A DNA stretch of 64,000 nucleotides, from positions 4,191,692 through 4,255,691 of the forward strand of contig NC_083871.1 in NCBI RefSeq assembly GCF_032452875.1, in the 5' to 3' direction. Both the position numbers and the translations under genes were made by a program. Source of the stretch: Bos javanicus (Eukaryota; Chordata; Mammalia; Artiodactyla; Bovidae). Under the pieces are notes generated by a model. The model was given only the letters and a program-made list of their open reading frames with translations, was not told the origin of the DNA and ran no database searches. Each line of letters opens with the position of its first letter. The first letter of the stretch is position 1. Positions 22,316 through 33,480 of this stretch are shown one piece after another.

Positions 22316-22524
22316 CAAGCTAAATCTCTTTGGTCATGTCTGACTCTTTGTAACCCTATGAACTATAACCCACCAGGCTCCACTGTCCAACAGATTCTCC
22401 AGGAAAGAATACTGGAGTGGGTTGCCATGCCCTCCTCCAGGGAATCTTCCCAACCCAGGGATCAAACCCACATCTCTTATGTCTCCTGCATTGGCAGGCA
22501 GGTTCTTTACCACTAGCACCATCT
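22316..22524 (-). mobile_element. Bov-tA SINE, opposite orientation
   Basis: Minus-strand unit from the BovB-like end (CTCTTTGGTCATGTCTGACT) to the tRNA-derived head (TTCTTTACCACTAGCACC). With the plus-strand unit at 22108-22287 it forms a long imperfect inverted repeat separated by about 30 bases. Confidence 0.92.
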
Positions 22525-23039
22525 GTTAAGCCTGAGTTTATCTTTATGAATTTCCATATTCCTTAAAATTTCTCATATATTTCCATCTCTTTTATCACCT
22601 ATGTTGGGGGTAGTATGGAGTTCCTTAACTTGATTTTTCAAATTATTGGCTTATTTTAGTATCATTCTGTTATTTAATCTGTTTTCTCTTTTAATTTGGG
22701 CAAACAAATTTATCTTTTCCAGAAACTTTTGTAATGTCAAAGATCGTTTTTCAGAACAACTTATCTATGGTTTACAAATTTCACAGCTTTTGAATCATTC
22801 CAATTCCTGGTCAGCTCCTCTGCCTGTGACATTGATTTCTCACTAAACTCATTAGCTAACTGGGAGTTTGAAGGCTGGCTTTGAAAATGGGAGGCTATAA
22901 ACCAAATCACTTCATGTCATGACCTGTGGACACAAAAAACCAAGTCCTAAGACCTTCCAGTTACCACCTGCCCCCTCAACCCCACCCCCTCAGGACAAAT
23001 TGCTACTGCCTATCCTCTCCTCATCATTTTTGTTGTCTG
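22525..23039. other. Unassigned stretch
   Basis: No gene. A C-rich patch (CCCCCTCAACCCCACCCCCT) at 22972-22991 precedes the L1. The 66-codon frame at 22646-22846 is hydrophobic and has no known family. Confidence 0.4.
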
Positions 23040-23530
23040 TAGGGGGATTTGTTTTGTTTTGTTTAATTGGAGGATAATTGCTTTACAATGTTGTGTTGGT
23101 TTCTGCCATATAGCAAAGTGAATCAGTCATAATTATATATATGCACGCACACACACACACATACGTATACATATATATAGCATATGCATATGTGTCTCCT
23201 CCCATTTGAGCCTCCCTCCCCACTCACATCCCAGCCTTGACAGAGCACCAGGCTGGGCTCCCTGTGTTATACAGCAGCTTCCCACTAGCTAGCTATTTTA
23301 CACATGATACTGTGTATGTCAATGCTACTTTTTCAATTCATCCTACCCTCTTCTCCCCTTCTCTCTCCATCCCTTACTGTGTCCACAAGTCCATTCTCCA
23401 AGTCTGCACATCCCTTCCTTCCATGCAAATAGGTTCATCAGTGCTATTTGTCTAGATTCTGTATATATACATTAATAAACAATATTTGTTTTTCTCTTTC
23501 TGACTTACTTCACTCTGTACAACAGGGGGA
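23040..23530 (-). mobile_element. L1 LINE 3' end with TA/CA microsatellite
   Basis: Read on the minus strand, the ORF2 end (GTGAAGTAAGTCAGAAAGAG) is at the right and the 3' UTR runs left to GGCAGAAACCAACACAACAT, near 23080-23105. The TTTTGTTTTGTTT at 23050-23064 is the remnant poly-A tail. A TATATATGCACGCACACACA microsatellite sits inside the 3' UTR at 23135-23180. 5'-truncated. Confidence 0.85.
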
Positions 23531-24071
23531 TGTTTGAAGGACAGAAAAGATATTGCTCCTACTAAATCTGCTTCTGGAATCAGCTCAGAGCCTGAGGTGC
23601 ATGCAAGATTTCTCCTACATAGGGTCCGTTGGACAAACTTTGCCTTGGGTTAGTCATCAAGTCTTTATAAAGCAGTCTTACATTATATTGTCTATAGTCA
23701 TCTAGTTCTGAGTGAGAGCTCATCTCTAAGCTTCTGCTTAATGAGAATCATAGGTTATTTGAGTCTGTGACTGGTGGAAGTGAATTGCAAACACAAAGTA
23801 TATAAACCAAGTTTTCCTTAAATTGTTGTTATCCTGCTATGGGCTTTCAGAATCTAAAACTAAGTAAATGACTCCTTTGGGCTGGACCACAGCCTCTTAC
23901 ATGAATTTATAGAATAACTCAAATTTAAAGAACTATTCTTCTATACAGCTTAGATTTACCAAGGGAAATTTAACTTTGCAGTTCTAGTTTGGAGAACTTT
24001 GATAAGAATAAAATTATTCATGAGAGGTTATTCAGAACAGAGTGTGAGTAAAATCCCATTCATTGGTCTGC
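23531..24071. other. Unassigned stretch
   Basis: No gene or family recognised between the L1 and the poly-T tract. Confidence 0.4.
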
Positions 24072-24093
24072 TTTTTTTTTTTTTTTTTTTTTT
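24072..24093. repeat. Poly-T tract (22 bases)
   Basis: Uninterrupted T run. It could be the antisense tail of a retroposon lying to its right, but the sequence after it (24094-24400) matches no family I know. Confidence 0.9.
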
Positions 24094-25555
24094 GCTTTTC
24101 TGTCTTGGAATGAGGAAGCTTCCAAATGAAACCCAGACACATTAGTGGCTTCCTTATAAAATTCTGGGGCCAAGGCAAATACAAGTGCAACAAGTGTAAA
24201 CCTATCCCTCATCTGTATCACTCCAAATCAGAACTTGAATTTAATGGTCATTGGTGTACTATTCTCCTAACTGCATCTTATGCTTCTAATTATTCTCTGC
24301 CTCTGCTCTCTTTCCAACCCATTTTTCTGCTCTGGCTCAGCTAGGAACCTGCAAGGTTCAATGCTTTCTTATATTTAAATCCCTAAGGGTATTCTCATCT
24401 TTGATCTCACTCTTAGCTGGGTCAAACTTTCAGAAGCCTAAAGAAGATACAGAAAAATCTATAGAAGGATTTAGAACGGCCCTAGGAATGTATAGTCCAA
24501 AGCTATCAGATCTATATGGATGTTTTCATAAGTTACTAGGAACTTCCAATACTAAAAAATAAAAAAGTAGAAAATCCAGAGTGGGAAGATACTGAGAAAT
24601 TGCACAGAAATTCAGAGTTGGAAAATCTATAAATATTAAACAACGTATTTTGGAGGTTCTTCCCAAAATCTTTCTTGTCCAAAAAGATTGAATACTAAGA
24701 TATTTCTGAAAGTCTTTTGGAGAGTTTAGATTTGGGATTTTTAATACTTCAACACAACATTCAAGAACAGATGCTAAAGAAAATGTGACCTCAGGTCCTT
24801 ATTCATGTTTTGTGAATGGCCTTCAGCCTGAATTAGGAGATTAAATATACAAGAATACTGTCATGAAGGAAAAAAAAAAAAAAAAAAAAACACCAATGAT
24901 GAAACCCCTGCCAGTCTTCTCAGATTCTCATCCCCGACATACTGACCAAGCAGAAACAAACATAAAACAGCAAAACCTCACAATTGCTGATAGCCTTCGA
25001 GCAATGAGATACTTGCCCTGGACCAGTGGAGGCAAAGTCTTGATAAGAACATCTGTAAGCAATATAAGCAAAAGCACATTGGAACACGTCTGCCCCACAC
25101 TAGCTTAAAACATTGGGAAAAAAAATGAAGTGAATGATTAGTGAAGGTTTATATTTAAGGGAGTTAATAAGATTTTTCCTTCTCTGAAGAGGAATCAGAG
25201 CCCGATTTCCTAGTTTACTATTAAACTCACAAGGAGAACTCTCTCTAAATATTAAAGAATCTTTCATAAATGTTATTGATATGAGTACTGCAATGCAAAC
25301 CACAAATCCCACCGATGACACAAACTTTTCCTCAGCCTCATCCTGTGACTGTCCCCATCAAAACTTTGAAGGAAATTCTTTGTTTCTGAGACACTTCTGC
25401 TAGGGAACCAGATCTACAAAACCAAAGCTCCTTTAATGCCACTGCTGAGATCCCTGAGTTCTCTCCTATTCATAATCTATTTACAGCTAATTTGAACATT
25501 GAATTAAACTGTATTAAGTGCAATTTAAATATATGCATGAAGTGTGAGATCTGCT
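24094..25555. other. Unassigned stretch with an internal poly-A run
   Basis: A 21-base A run at 24870-24890 ends a 450-base AT-rich segment (24420-24869) that might be an old retrocopy in plus orientation, but no parent is recognised. Frames at 24863-25108 and 25100-25321 show no domain. Confidence 0.4.
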
Positions 25556-25604
25556 TTTATATATATATATATGTATGTATGTATGTATACAAACACACAC
25601 TATT
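25556..25604. repeat. Compound TA / GTAT / CA microsatellite
   Basis: Reads TATATATATATATATGTATG, then GTAT repeats and ACAAACACACAC. Confidence 0.88.
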
Positions 25605-25959
25605 TTACCTTCAGTTTTATCTAAGGCTACCTGTTTTATTGTTATCGATCTTTGTTCTGCTTTCTTCAGTGTTGCTTTAGATCCAGGTAATCAATATCTG
25701 TTTGACTTTTTCTATAAGGTTCAACAATTTACTTGAACAGTGAGGCCACAGAGGTTTACAGAGACACCCCTTTCTTTTTCACAGGTTGTTAACGTTAACC
25801 AGGGCTATAAAGAGTCTTAACTTTCCTTGTGATTCTGTCTTTAAGCAATGTGTGGTTGAACTTTTGTTGTATAAAGATAGTGACCATTAAGATTTACTGT
25901 TTTAGCTCAATATAGGTTCCAATTAAAATGTATAATTTTGTCAGAATGAACATGTTATG
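25605..25959. other. Unassigned stretch
   Basis: AT-rich; no gene or named repeat. Confidence 0.4.
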
Positions 25960-27490
25960 TGGATCATGATCAATCTTTAATCCCCTAACCCCTAAATGGG
26001 GCCTTTGGGCAATGATTATGTCATGAAGGTGGAGCCCTCATGAATGGGATTAGTGTTTCTAACATAGGCAAAACACTCTCTGACATACATCACAGCAGGA
26101 TCCTCTATGACCCACCTCCCAGAATATTGGAAATAAAAGCAAAAATAAACAAATGGGACCTAATTAACCTTAAAAGCTTCTGCACATCAAAGGAAACTAT
26201 TAGCAAGGTGAAAAGACAGCCTTCAGAATGGGAGAAAATAACAGCAAATGAAGCAACTGACAAACAACTAATCTCAAAAATATACAAGCAACTCCTACAG
26301 CTCAACTCCAGAAAAATAAATGACCCAATCAAAAAATGGGCCAAAGAACTAAATAGACATTTCTCCAAAGAAGACATACAGATGGCTAACAAACACATGA
26401 AAAGATGCTCAACATCACTCATTATCAGAGAAATGCAAATCAAAACCACTATGAGGTACCATTTCACACCAGTCAGAATGGCTGCGATCCAAAAGTCTTC
26501 AAATAATAAATGCTGGAGAGGGTGTGGAGAAAAGGGAACCCTCTTACACTGTTGGTGGGAATGCAAACTAGTACAGCCACTATGGAGAACAGTGTGGAGA
26601 TTCCTTAAAAAACTGGAAATAGAACTGCCTTATGATCCAGCAATCCCATTGCTGGGCATACACACTGAGGAAACCAGAAGGGAAAGAGACACGTGTACCC
26701 CAGTGTTCATCGCAGCACTGTTTATAAGAGCCAGGACATGGAAGCAACCTAGATGCCCATCAGCAGATGAATGGATAAGAAAGCTATGGTACATATACAC
26801 AATAGAGTATTACTCAGCCATTAAAAAGAATACATTTGAATCAGTTCTAATGAGGTGGATGAAACTGGAGCCTTTTATACAGAGTGAAGTAAGCCAGAAG
26901 GAAAAACACCAATACAGTATACTAACGCATATATATGGAATTTAGAAAGATGGTAACAATAACCCTGTGTACGAGACAGCAAAAGAGACAGTGAGGTATA
27001 GAACAGTCTTATGGATTCTGTGGGAGAGGGAGAGGGTGGGAAGATTTGGGAGAATGGCATTGAAACATGTAAAATATCATGTATGAAACGAGATGCCAGT
27101 CCAGGTTTGATGCACGATACTGGACGCTTGGGGCTGGTGCACTGGGACGACCCAGAGGGATTGTATGGGGAGGGAGGAGGGAGGAAGGTTCAGGATGGGG
27201 AACACATGTATACCTGTGGTGGATTCATTTTGATATTTGGCAAACTAATACAATTATGTAAAGTTTAAAAATTAAATGAAATTAAAAAAAAAAAGAAAAG
27301 AAACTCCATGGAGCTACCTGGTCCTTACATCAAGTGAGGATACAACGAGAAGGTGGAAACCCAGCAAACAACCCTCACCAGACCATGCTGGTACCCTGGT
27401 CTTGACTTCCAGTTTCCAGAAATACAAGAAATAAGTTTCTGTTATTTATAAGCCACCAAGTCTGTAGTATTTTATTATATATAAAACCCT
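25960..27490 (+). mobile_element. MaLR LTR (MST type), split by an L1 insertion
   Basis: The left piece, to about 26053, reads GGGGCCTTTGGGCAATGATT and GGTGGAGCCCTCATGAATGG. The right piece, from about 27297, reads GACTTCCAGTTTCCAGAAAT and TAAGCCACCAAGTCTGTAGT, the 3' part of the same LTR family. Between them lies the L1. The LTR was therefore present before the L1 insertion. Confidence 0.75.
26040..27299 (+). mobile_element. 5'-truncated ruminant L1 with open ORF2 C-terminus, 3' UTR and poly-A
   Basis: The L1 itself begins near 26054. A continuous frame of 301 codons (26040-26945) encodes the C-terminal part of L1 ORF2p after the reverse transcriptase. It includes the cysteine/histidine motif CWRGCGEKGTLLHCWWEC (C-x3-C-x7-H-x4-C) near 26511-26565, which is needed for retrotransposition in studied L1s. 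The first five codons (MNGIS) come from the MaLR LTR, fused in frame. The stop is TAG at 26943. The 3' UTR with its G-rich segment (27010-27200) and GGATTCATTTTGATATTTGG end follow, then poly-A from about 27281. No endonuclease or RT is present, so it cannot move by itself. The open frame suggests recent insertion. Confidence 0.93.
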
Positions 27491-27563
27491 GAATTAAAAC
27501 AATCCTAAAGAATTAAGTATCTTCAACCTGATAGAGGATAAATCACTAAAAATTAAATGCAAG
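27491..27563. other. Short AT-rich spacer
   Basis: Separates the MaLR LTR from the next LTR; nothing recognised. Confidence 0.4.
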
Positions 27564-28075
27564 TGTAGGGAAAGTGCAAATTAGCCAAGATGGTATGGTC
27601 AGGTTCTCTCGCCCTGTGGCCTCCTGCTCTTTCCCCACGTTTTGTAAATAATGATTATGTAACATCTGAGCTCACTTATAGCACTGCGCATGAGTGCCAT
27701 CAGGTACTTGTTTGGTTGTGGGCTACTTTTGTTCTGTAAGCTTCACCTGGAAAAGCCATGAAGGGTTGTACGCAATTGTGTTACATTATGGCTGCTTCTA
27801 TGGCTACAGCATCTAACGGGAGAGAGGCTGTGTTACGGCTGCTGTGCCAACCAGGAGAGAATAAACATTTCTGCAGTTCCTATGACTCACATCTCCTTTC
27901 AGCCTGTTAGCTCAAGCCTGGCCTACCCTGGGTTCAACGAGCAGTGCAGACAGTGTGAACAGTAAGATAATTTGGTGTCACAAACAGGATCAGCAGTGCA
28001 GCAAATAAGAGGTTTTTTAGTTCTCACTGGCTATTGTGGACAGTGGGTTTCTGATTATTTTCTAATCACCAAGCA
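27564..28075 (+). mobile_element. ERV LTR with primer-binding-site-like segment and start of internal region
   Basis: A candidate LTR starts TGTAGGGAAAGTGCAAATTA at 27564, has an AATAAA signal at about 27861-27866 and ends near GTGTGAACA at 27961. A few bases later, TTTGGTGTCACAAACAGGAT (27971-27990) has the form of a retroviral primer-binding site. About 80 bases of likely leader follow before a SINE. No gag, pol or env is visible in the rest of the window, so only the 5' LTR side, or a mostly deleted provirus, remains. Family not named. Confidence 0.55.
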
Positions 28076-28083
28076 TGAGGAAT

Positions 28084-28282
28084 GGGCTTCCCTTGTGGCT
28101 CAGACTGTAAAGAATCCACCTGCAATGCAGGAGAACTAGGTTTGATCCCTGAGTTGGGAAGATCTGGAGGAGCCATGGCAACCCACTCCAACATTCTTGC
28201 CAGGAGAGTTCCCATAGACAGGGGAGCCTGACAGGCTACAGGCCATGGGGTCACAAAGAGTTGGACATGAGTGACTAAGCAC
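28084..28282 (+). mobile_element. Bov-tA SINE
   Basis: Full unit from GGGCTTCCCTTGTGGCTCAG to GGACATGAGTGACTAAGC. It lies within or just after the ERV leader region. Confidence 0.93.
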
Positions 28283-28504
28283 ACCATAGCACACAGAACA
28301 AATATGAAGAGTACAGTTATTGGTAATTGAATACCCCCCGGAATTCAAACAGGAATGATAGTTTGGAACTTAAAACCATGTCTTCAACAGTTGATCACTC
28401 TAGATCCTCTTAATTATCATAAATCTTTACACCTGTTTATACATAAAAGCTCTGTACAAACCCTTAATATGCTGACTCAATTTCAAAACAATATTGATGT
28501 ATCA
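28283..28504. other. Unassigned stretch
   Basis: It may continue the internal region of the ERV interrupted by the SINE, but no retroviral motif is visible. Confidence 0.35.
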
Positions 28505-28556
28505 CTTTCTTTTTTTTTTTTTTCCCTCCAATTTTATTTTATTTTTAAACTTTACA
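28505..28556 (-). mobile_element. Very short L1 3' end with poly-T
   Basis: A T run is followed by AATTTTATTTTATTTTTAAAC and TTTACAT, the reverse complement of the last ~35 bases of the ruminant L1 3' end (compare 45450-45485 and 27250-27280). If real, it is an extremely 5'-truncated insertion. Confidence 0.5.
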
Positions 28557-29799
28557 TTCTTACTTCAGCCTTTCTTTAGATCTAGGGGGGAAATTCTACT
28601 TCCCTTGTTTGAAGGCTTTAGTGGCATTAGACAAATAAATGAAAGCTCCTACTTATTTAATTTTAAGATGCTTCTTCAACACTACCACCAATTAGGTGAT
28701 ACAATCCTTGAGAGTTACTAGAAATTTACCATATTTTTCAGTATGCAGGCTTAGCACTTTTGAATTTTATTATTTTATTCTTTATATACTTCTCTCCATT
28801 ATGATAACACTTTAAATTCTTCTACTCTTCTACCTTTTCCTGAAGAAGAAAAATTCATGTCTATCTTTCCTCTCCTGAGAATCAACTAAGCCTTGAACAG
28901 ATTTACCAGACAGCCCCTAAAAACTCCAGATTCAATCTTGTTTGTTGACAGGTCATATCTTAAGACTAAAATAGGAAATAGGCAGGCAAGATTTGCCTTA
29001 ATAGATTTCAATTCATCCTTAAAATATGAACCTCAGGCAGAATAAAATTTGTTCATACGGAGGAGCCTATCACTTTCACCATAGACTTCCAACTGAAGGA
29101 GAGTAACTAGATCAACAGTTAACAAGTATGTCTTTGGAGTAGTCTGTGATTTTGAAATGCAAAAACAAGAGTTTTAAGACTCAACAGAGAACAAATTAAA
29201 AATGGTCAGCATACTTACGGACAGTTAAATGATCTAATATATACTGAGATGGCAACTATCATAAAAGCCTATTCAAGAAGGGATAATGGAGGAAAGAGGA
29301 AATGCTGTGGTTTATCATTCACCACATAGGTAACTCCTAATATGAGCTCAGATATCATGATACTTCAAGAAGTCAGATCTTAAAGATGCTCAAAGAAGCT
29401 ATTAAAATATTAAAAGTAATTAAATATTTTAAATATAAATTTAAATATTGATATTAAGATATTATAAAATATTGACCTTGGAATATGAAAAGAACTTTTA
29501 GAACTCTTCTGGACATCAATTGTATGAGAATAATCTGAAATTTTCATAAAAGTTATTGTTTATGTCAGGGAATCTCAAATAAAACCTAGCAAAGAGTTTT
29601 CATGAAATAACTAAATTAAGTAAAGATAGCCTATTATCAACACTGGGGCAATTTTGCTCAGGAAAGATTGCTCAGGATGTCTCTATCCCTGTAATATTGT
29701 GGGTTGTAAGAAAAAATATATATTTAGTCTTTGTCTTCTTTTCTGGCACAAAGGTTCTAGAACCCTTGAAATTCCCTAAGTGATGAAAGCTATAAAGAT
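28557..29799. other. Unassigned AT-rich stretch
   Basis: No gene recognised. Positions 29396-29475 are nearly pure A/T with ATTAAATATTTTAAATATAA-type sequence. Confidence 0.45.
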
Positions 29800-30610
29800 G
29801 TCTTAATGGCTATAGCATATTCCTTTCAATACCACAACCAGCAGTGACTTTTGGAAAGTATCTAAGGATGGGGGTTGGCTTCCAGGGGGACTCATCAAGT
29901 GATTGCTGCTGCTAAGTCGCTTCAGTTGTGTCCGACTCTGTGCGATCCCATAGAGGGCAGCCCAGCAGGCTCCGCTGACCCTGGGATTCTCCCGGCAAGA
30001 GTACTGGAGTGGGTTGCCATTTCCTTCTCCCATCAAGTGATTAGTGGACTGGAAATTTTTAGTTTCACTGTGTAACCCGGATGTTCGCTCCAAGGAAGGG
30101 AAAGGGCCTGGAGGTTGAATCAGTCATCAATGAATTAATTAACCAAGCCTATGTAATAAAGCCTTCATAAAAACCAATGGACAGGGCTTTGAGAGTTTCC
30201 AAATTGAAAATCAGAATGTGTCCAAATGCCAGATCTGGCTGCTCTTGTCAGGATTTCACAATATGTATTAATATCTCTCCATTTGTTCATTCATATTCTT
30301 TAATACCTTGTGTAGTTTACTGGTAACCTAGTGAGTACACAGGTTTTCTGAGTTTGTGAACCACCCTAACCTATTAATCAAATCTCAGGAAGGGGTGATG
30401 GGAAACTCCAATTTACAATCAGAGGCACAGGCAACAGTGTAGACGTCATCTGAAGACATTGGCATCTGAAGTGGTACAGTCCTGTGGGACTAACCCCTCC
30501 ACCTGTAGGATCTGTTGCCGTTTCCTGGTAGGTATTGTCAGAATTGAGTTAAATCTAACACCTAGTTAGTGCCCGAAGAGAACTGCTTGGTTTCTGTGGA
30601 AAATCCTCAC
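29800..30610 (+). mobile_element. Old LTR-like repeat, interrupted by a BovA SINE
   Basis: TATGTAATAAAGCCTTCATA, then GTGGTACAGTCCTGTGGGAC and TTGTCAGAATTGAGTTAAAT match, by memory, the 3' half of an old mammal-wide ERV LTR; the family is not named. The left boundary is uncertain. The SINE at 29905-30030 and its target duplication interrupt it. Confidence 0.5.
29893..30042 (-). mobile_element. BovA SINE monomer with perfect 12-bp target-site duplication
   Basis: The unit 29905-30030 in minus orientation has the GCTGCTGCTAAGTCGCTTCA start and GGTTGCCATTTCCTTCTCC end. It is flanked by CATCAAGTGATT at 29893-29904 and again at 30031-30042. The exact duplication points to a recent L1- or BovB-machinery insertion. 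Confidence 0.95.
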
Positions 30611-31482
30611 ACACTGAAGTTCCATAGTTCACCTGTCATCAGCATTATTGATAAAACTAAGAAAGTGGGAAGCTAACAAGAACCCAAATCTCTTGTGAAC
30701 TCCTCCATAGCACTTTCATGGGTTCCACTTATTGGCTTAACATCAGAGTGGACTGAGAGACAGATACAGCTCTGACATTAATGGGAAGAAAAGAACCAAA
30801 ACAAACACAAAAAAACTTTATATGTTGCTTCCTGAGGAACTCCAAATTCCATCAGTGCAGCCAGTTCTTTAGCTGGCACAAGTGACAGGGAAAACTTTGT
30901 AAAGCCTTTCCCCTTCCTCAGAAACTTTATTGTTTGTATGACCCCCATCATCCTCAATCCTCAGGGAAGGAGAGAGAGATTCAAAGTCATTCTCACACAG
31001 AAAACAGCAAAATGATGAAGTGATCTGGAACTCTAACGTTCTGTTGACAAAGATGTTGCCACTGGAGGAAATTGAGTGACTTGAAATTATATGTTTTGTG
31101 TTATAAATACATGTGAAGGTGCAATGACTGTTTTTTAAAGTCGAAGGCTTATTAAATAAATATACCATGTTATGATATGCAAAATACACATTAAACACCT
31201 GACAGTGTATTGTTGTATTAATTTATTTCCTATCAGAATTCTTTCCCTGGTTTTTATTTCTTGCTTCTCCTACATTTTGAATATAGCACAAATGGCCAAG
31301 TATTTCTTAGATTTGCAATAGCTAAAATAATAATTTAAATGAATGAAATATATGACATCAGAAAAACTAGGTTTCTTGTTCTTCAGTTTCTTCATTTCTG
31401 AAATTAATATAAAACAGCAATTAACTCTTAAGTTCTTTGTACTCATTCAAAGTGATGATGACTTTAATTAGCATGATCTAAG
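30611..31482. other. Unassigned stretch
   Basis: No gene. A 109-codon minus-strand frame (30869-31198) has no recognised domain and overlaps an A-rich area; treated as chance. Confidence 0.4.
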
Positions 31483-32732
31483 CATAAAGCTTATGCTTTA
31501 TGAATATGTGAAACGTGAACTTCCTGATGTTCAAGCTGGTTTTAGAAAAGGCAGAGGAACCAGAGATCAAATTGCCAACATCTGCTGGATCATGGAAAAA
31601 GTAAGAGAGTTCCAGAAAAACATCTATTTCTGCTTTATTGACTATGCCAAAGCCTTTGACTGTGGGGATCACAATAAACTGTGGAAAATTCTGAAAGAGA
31701 TGGGAATACCAGACCACCTGACCTGCCTCTTGAGAAATTTGTATGCAGGTCAGGAAGCAACAGTCAGAACTGGACATGGAACAACAGACTGGTTCCAAAT
31801 AGGAAAAGGAGTACGTCAAGGCTGTATATTGTCACCCTGTTTATTAACTTATATGAAGAGTACATCATAAGACATGCTGGACTGGAAGAAACACAAGCTG
31901 GAATCAAGATTGCCGGGAGAAATATCAATAACCTCAGATATGCAGATGACACCACCTTTATGGCAGAAAGTGAAGAGGAACTAAAAAGCCTCTTGATCAA
32001 AGTGAAAGAGGAGAGTGAAAAAGTTGGCTTAAAGCTCAACATTCAGAAAACAAAGATCATGGCATCCGGTTCCATCATTTCATGGGAAATAGATGGGAAA
32101 CAGTGGAAACAGTGTCAGACTTTATTTTTCTGGGCTCCAAAATCACTACAGATGGTGACTGCAGCCATAAAATTAAAAGACACTTACTCCTTGGAAGGAA
32201 AGTTATGACCAACCTAGATAGCATGTTCAAAAGCAGAGACATTACTTTGCCAACAAAGGTCCATCTAGTCAAGGCTATGGTTTTTCCTGTGGTCATGTAT
32301 GGATGTGAGAGTTGGACTGTGAAGAAGGCTGAGCGCTGAAGAATTGATGCTTTTGAACTGTGGTGTTGGAGAAGACTCTTGAGAGTCCCTTGGACTGCAA
32401 GGAGATCCAACCAGTCCATTCTGAAGGAGATCAGCCCTGGGATTTCTTTGGAGGGAATGATGCTAAAGCTGAAACTCCAGTACTTTGGCCACCTCATGTG
32501 AAGAGTTGACTCATTGGAAAAGACTCTGATGCTGGGAGGGACTGGGGGCAGGAGGAGAAGGGGACGACAGAGGATGAGATGGCTAGAAGGCATCACTGAC
32601 TCGATGGACGTGAGTCTCAGTGAACTCTGGGAGCTGGTGTTGAACAGGGAGGCCTGGTGTGCTGGGATTCATGGGGTCGCAGAGTCGGACACGACTGAGC
32701 GACTGATCTGATCTGATCTGAACCATAAAGCT
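31483..32732 (+). mobile_element. BovB LINE, 5'-truncated, with 9-bp target-site duplication
   Basis: The body runs from about 31492 to 32723 between two copies of CATAAAGCT (31483-31491 and 32724-32732). It starts inside the reverse transcriptase. Motif A reads AFDCGDH near 31650-31672, motif B QGCILSPCL near 31818-31845, and motif C YADD is intact at 31939-31950. A one-base loss near 31845 shifts the frame after motif B, and another shift lies near 32095. The 3' end carries a CTGAT-type pentamer tail (GATCTGATCTGATCTGAA). It belongs to the GGGAGGGACTGGGGGC-like younger group. Not functional. Confidence 0.95.
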
Positions 32733-33304
32733 AAGTAAAATGAATAATTTTATTATTACTAAAATTAACCCACAAAAGTAATTTGCTGAATATCACAATT
32801 ATTTTATTCAAAATGGAGTGCTCCCTACTTGACATTCTACAAAGATATTCCTATGGATTCTGCATATTTGTGTTTTACTGTTTGGGTTCTCAAACTTGTT
32901 GGCCTCCATGACATTTGCAAAAAATAGGAGAGGCCAGGACTAATCCAAGTTAACAGTATCTGTTAACAGTACCTTTGAACTAAATGGAAAGATTCTGTAT
33001 AATATTAAGTTGTTTATGATCAATTCATAGCTACCATATTTTCTGATTCACAATAATTTAGAAACCTCAAATTAGAAATTCTAACTAAATGAAAAAATGT
33101 CTCTTTGGATTGAAAGTAAAATAATGAAAATTTGCAAATACTAAATATCTGCATTTAGAAATGACTGAGTAATTTTATTCTAGTATCTGCTTTTTTTTTT
33201 TCCCATTGCTAAGATCTAATAACTGGATGTTAACAATGAATAAACATTTATTTATTTGAAAAACCTGCCACATCCATAAGCAGATAATGGAGCAGATAAT
33301 GTAG
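32733..33304. other. Unassigned AT-rich stretch
   Basis: No gene or named repeat. A short T run at 33191-33201. Confidence 0.4.
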
Positions 33305-33480
33305 AGCAGTGATTATCAAACTTTACTGCATATTGAAATCACTTATTTAGCTTTCAAAACTCCTCAGGACTTTCATATCCCACACCAGTTAAATTTGCTT
33401 TTCTTGGGGTGAGATCCAGGCATCAGTATTTTTCAAACCTGGAAGGTAGATCTAATATGCGGTAATGTTTTAGGACCAGT
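33305..33480 (+). mobile_element. MER5-type hAT (Charlie) non-autonomous DNA element
   Basis: CAGTGATTATCAAACTTTAC, then GAAATCACTTATTTAGCTTT, CCAGGCATCAGTATTTTTCA and an AGGTAG end follow the order of the MER5A consensus. It is old, short and non-coding. Confidence 0.65.

Noticed and set aside
21767..22516. 249-codon open frame on the plus strand
   Set aside because: Over two thirds of it runs through three Bov-tA SINEs in mixed orientation; SINEs often lack stops in one frame. No domain.
26105..26566. 153-codon minus-strand open frame, membrane-like
   Set aside because: Antisense of the L1 ORF2 C-terminus; its hydrophobic look is a mirror of the lysine/glutamate-rich sense frame.
27564..28500. 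Proviral gag/pol/env near the ERV LTR
   Set aside because: No retroviral coding motif was seen in any frame; only LTR and leader-like sequence is present.
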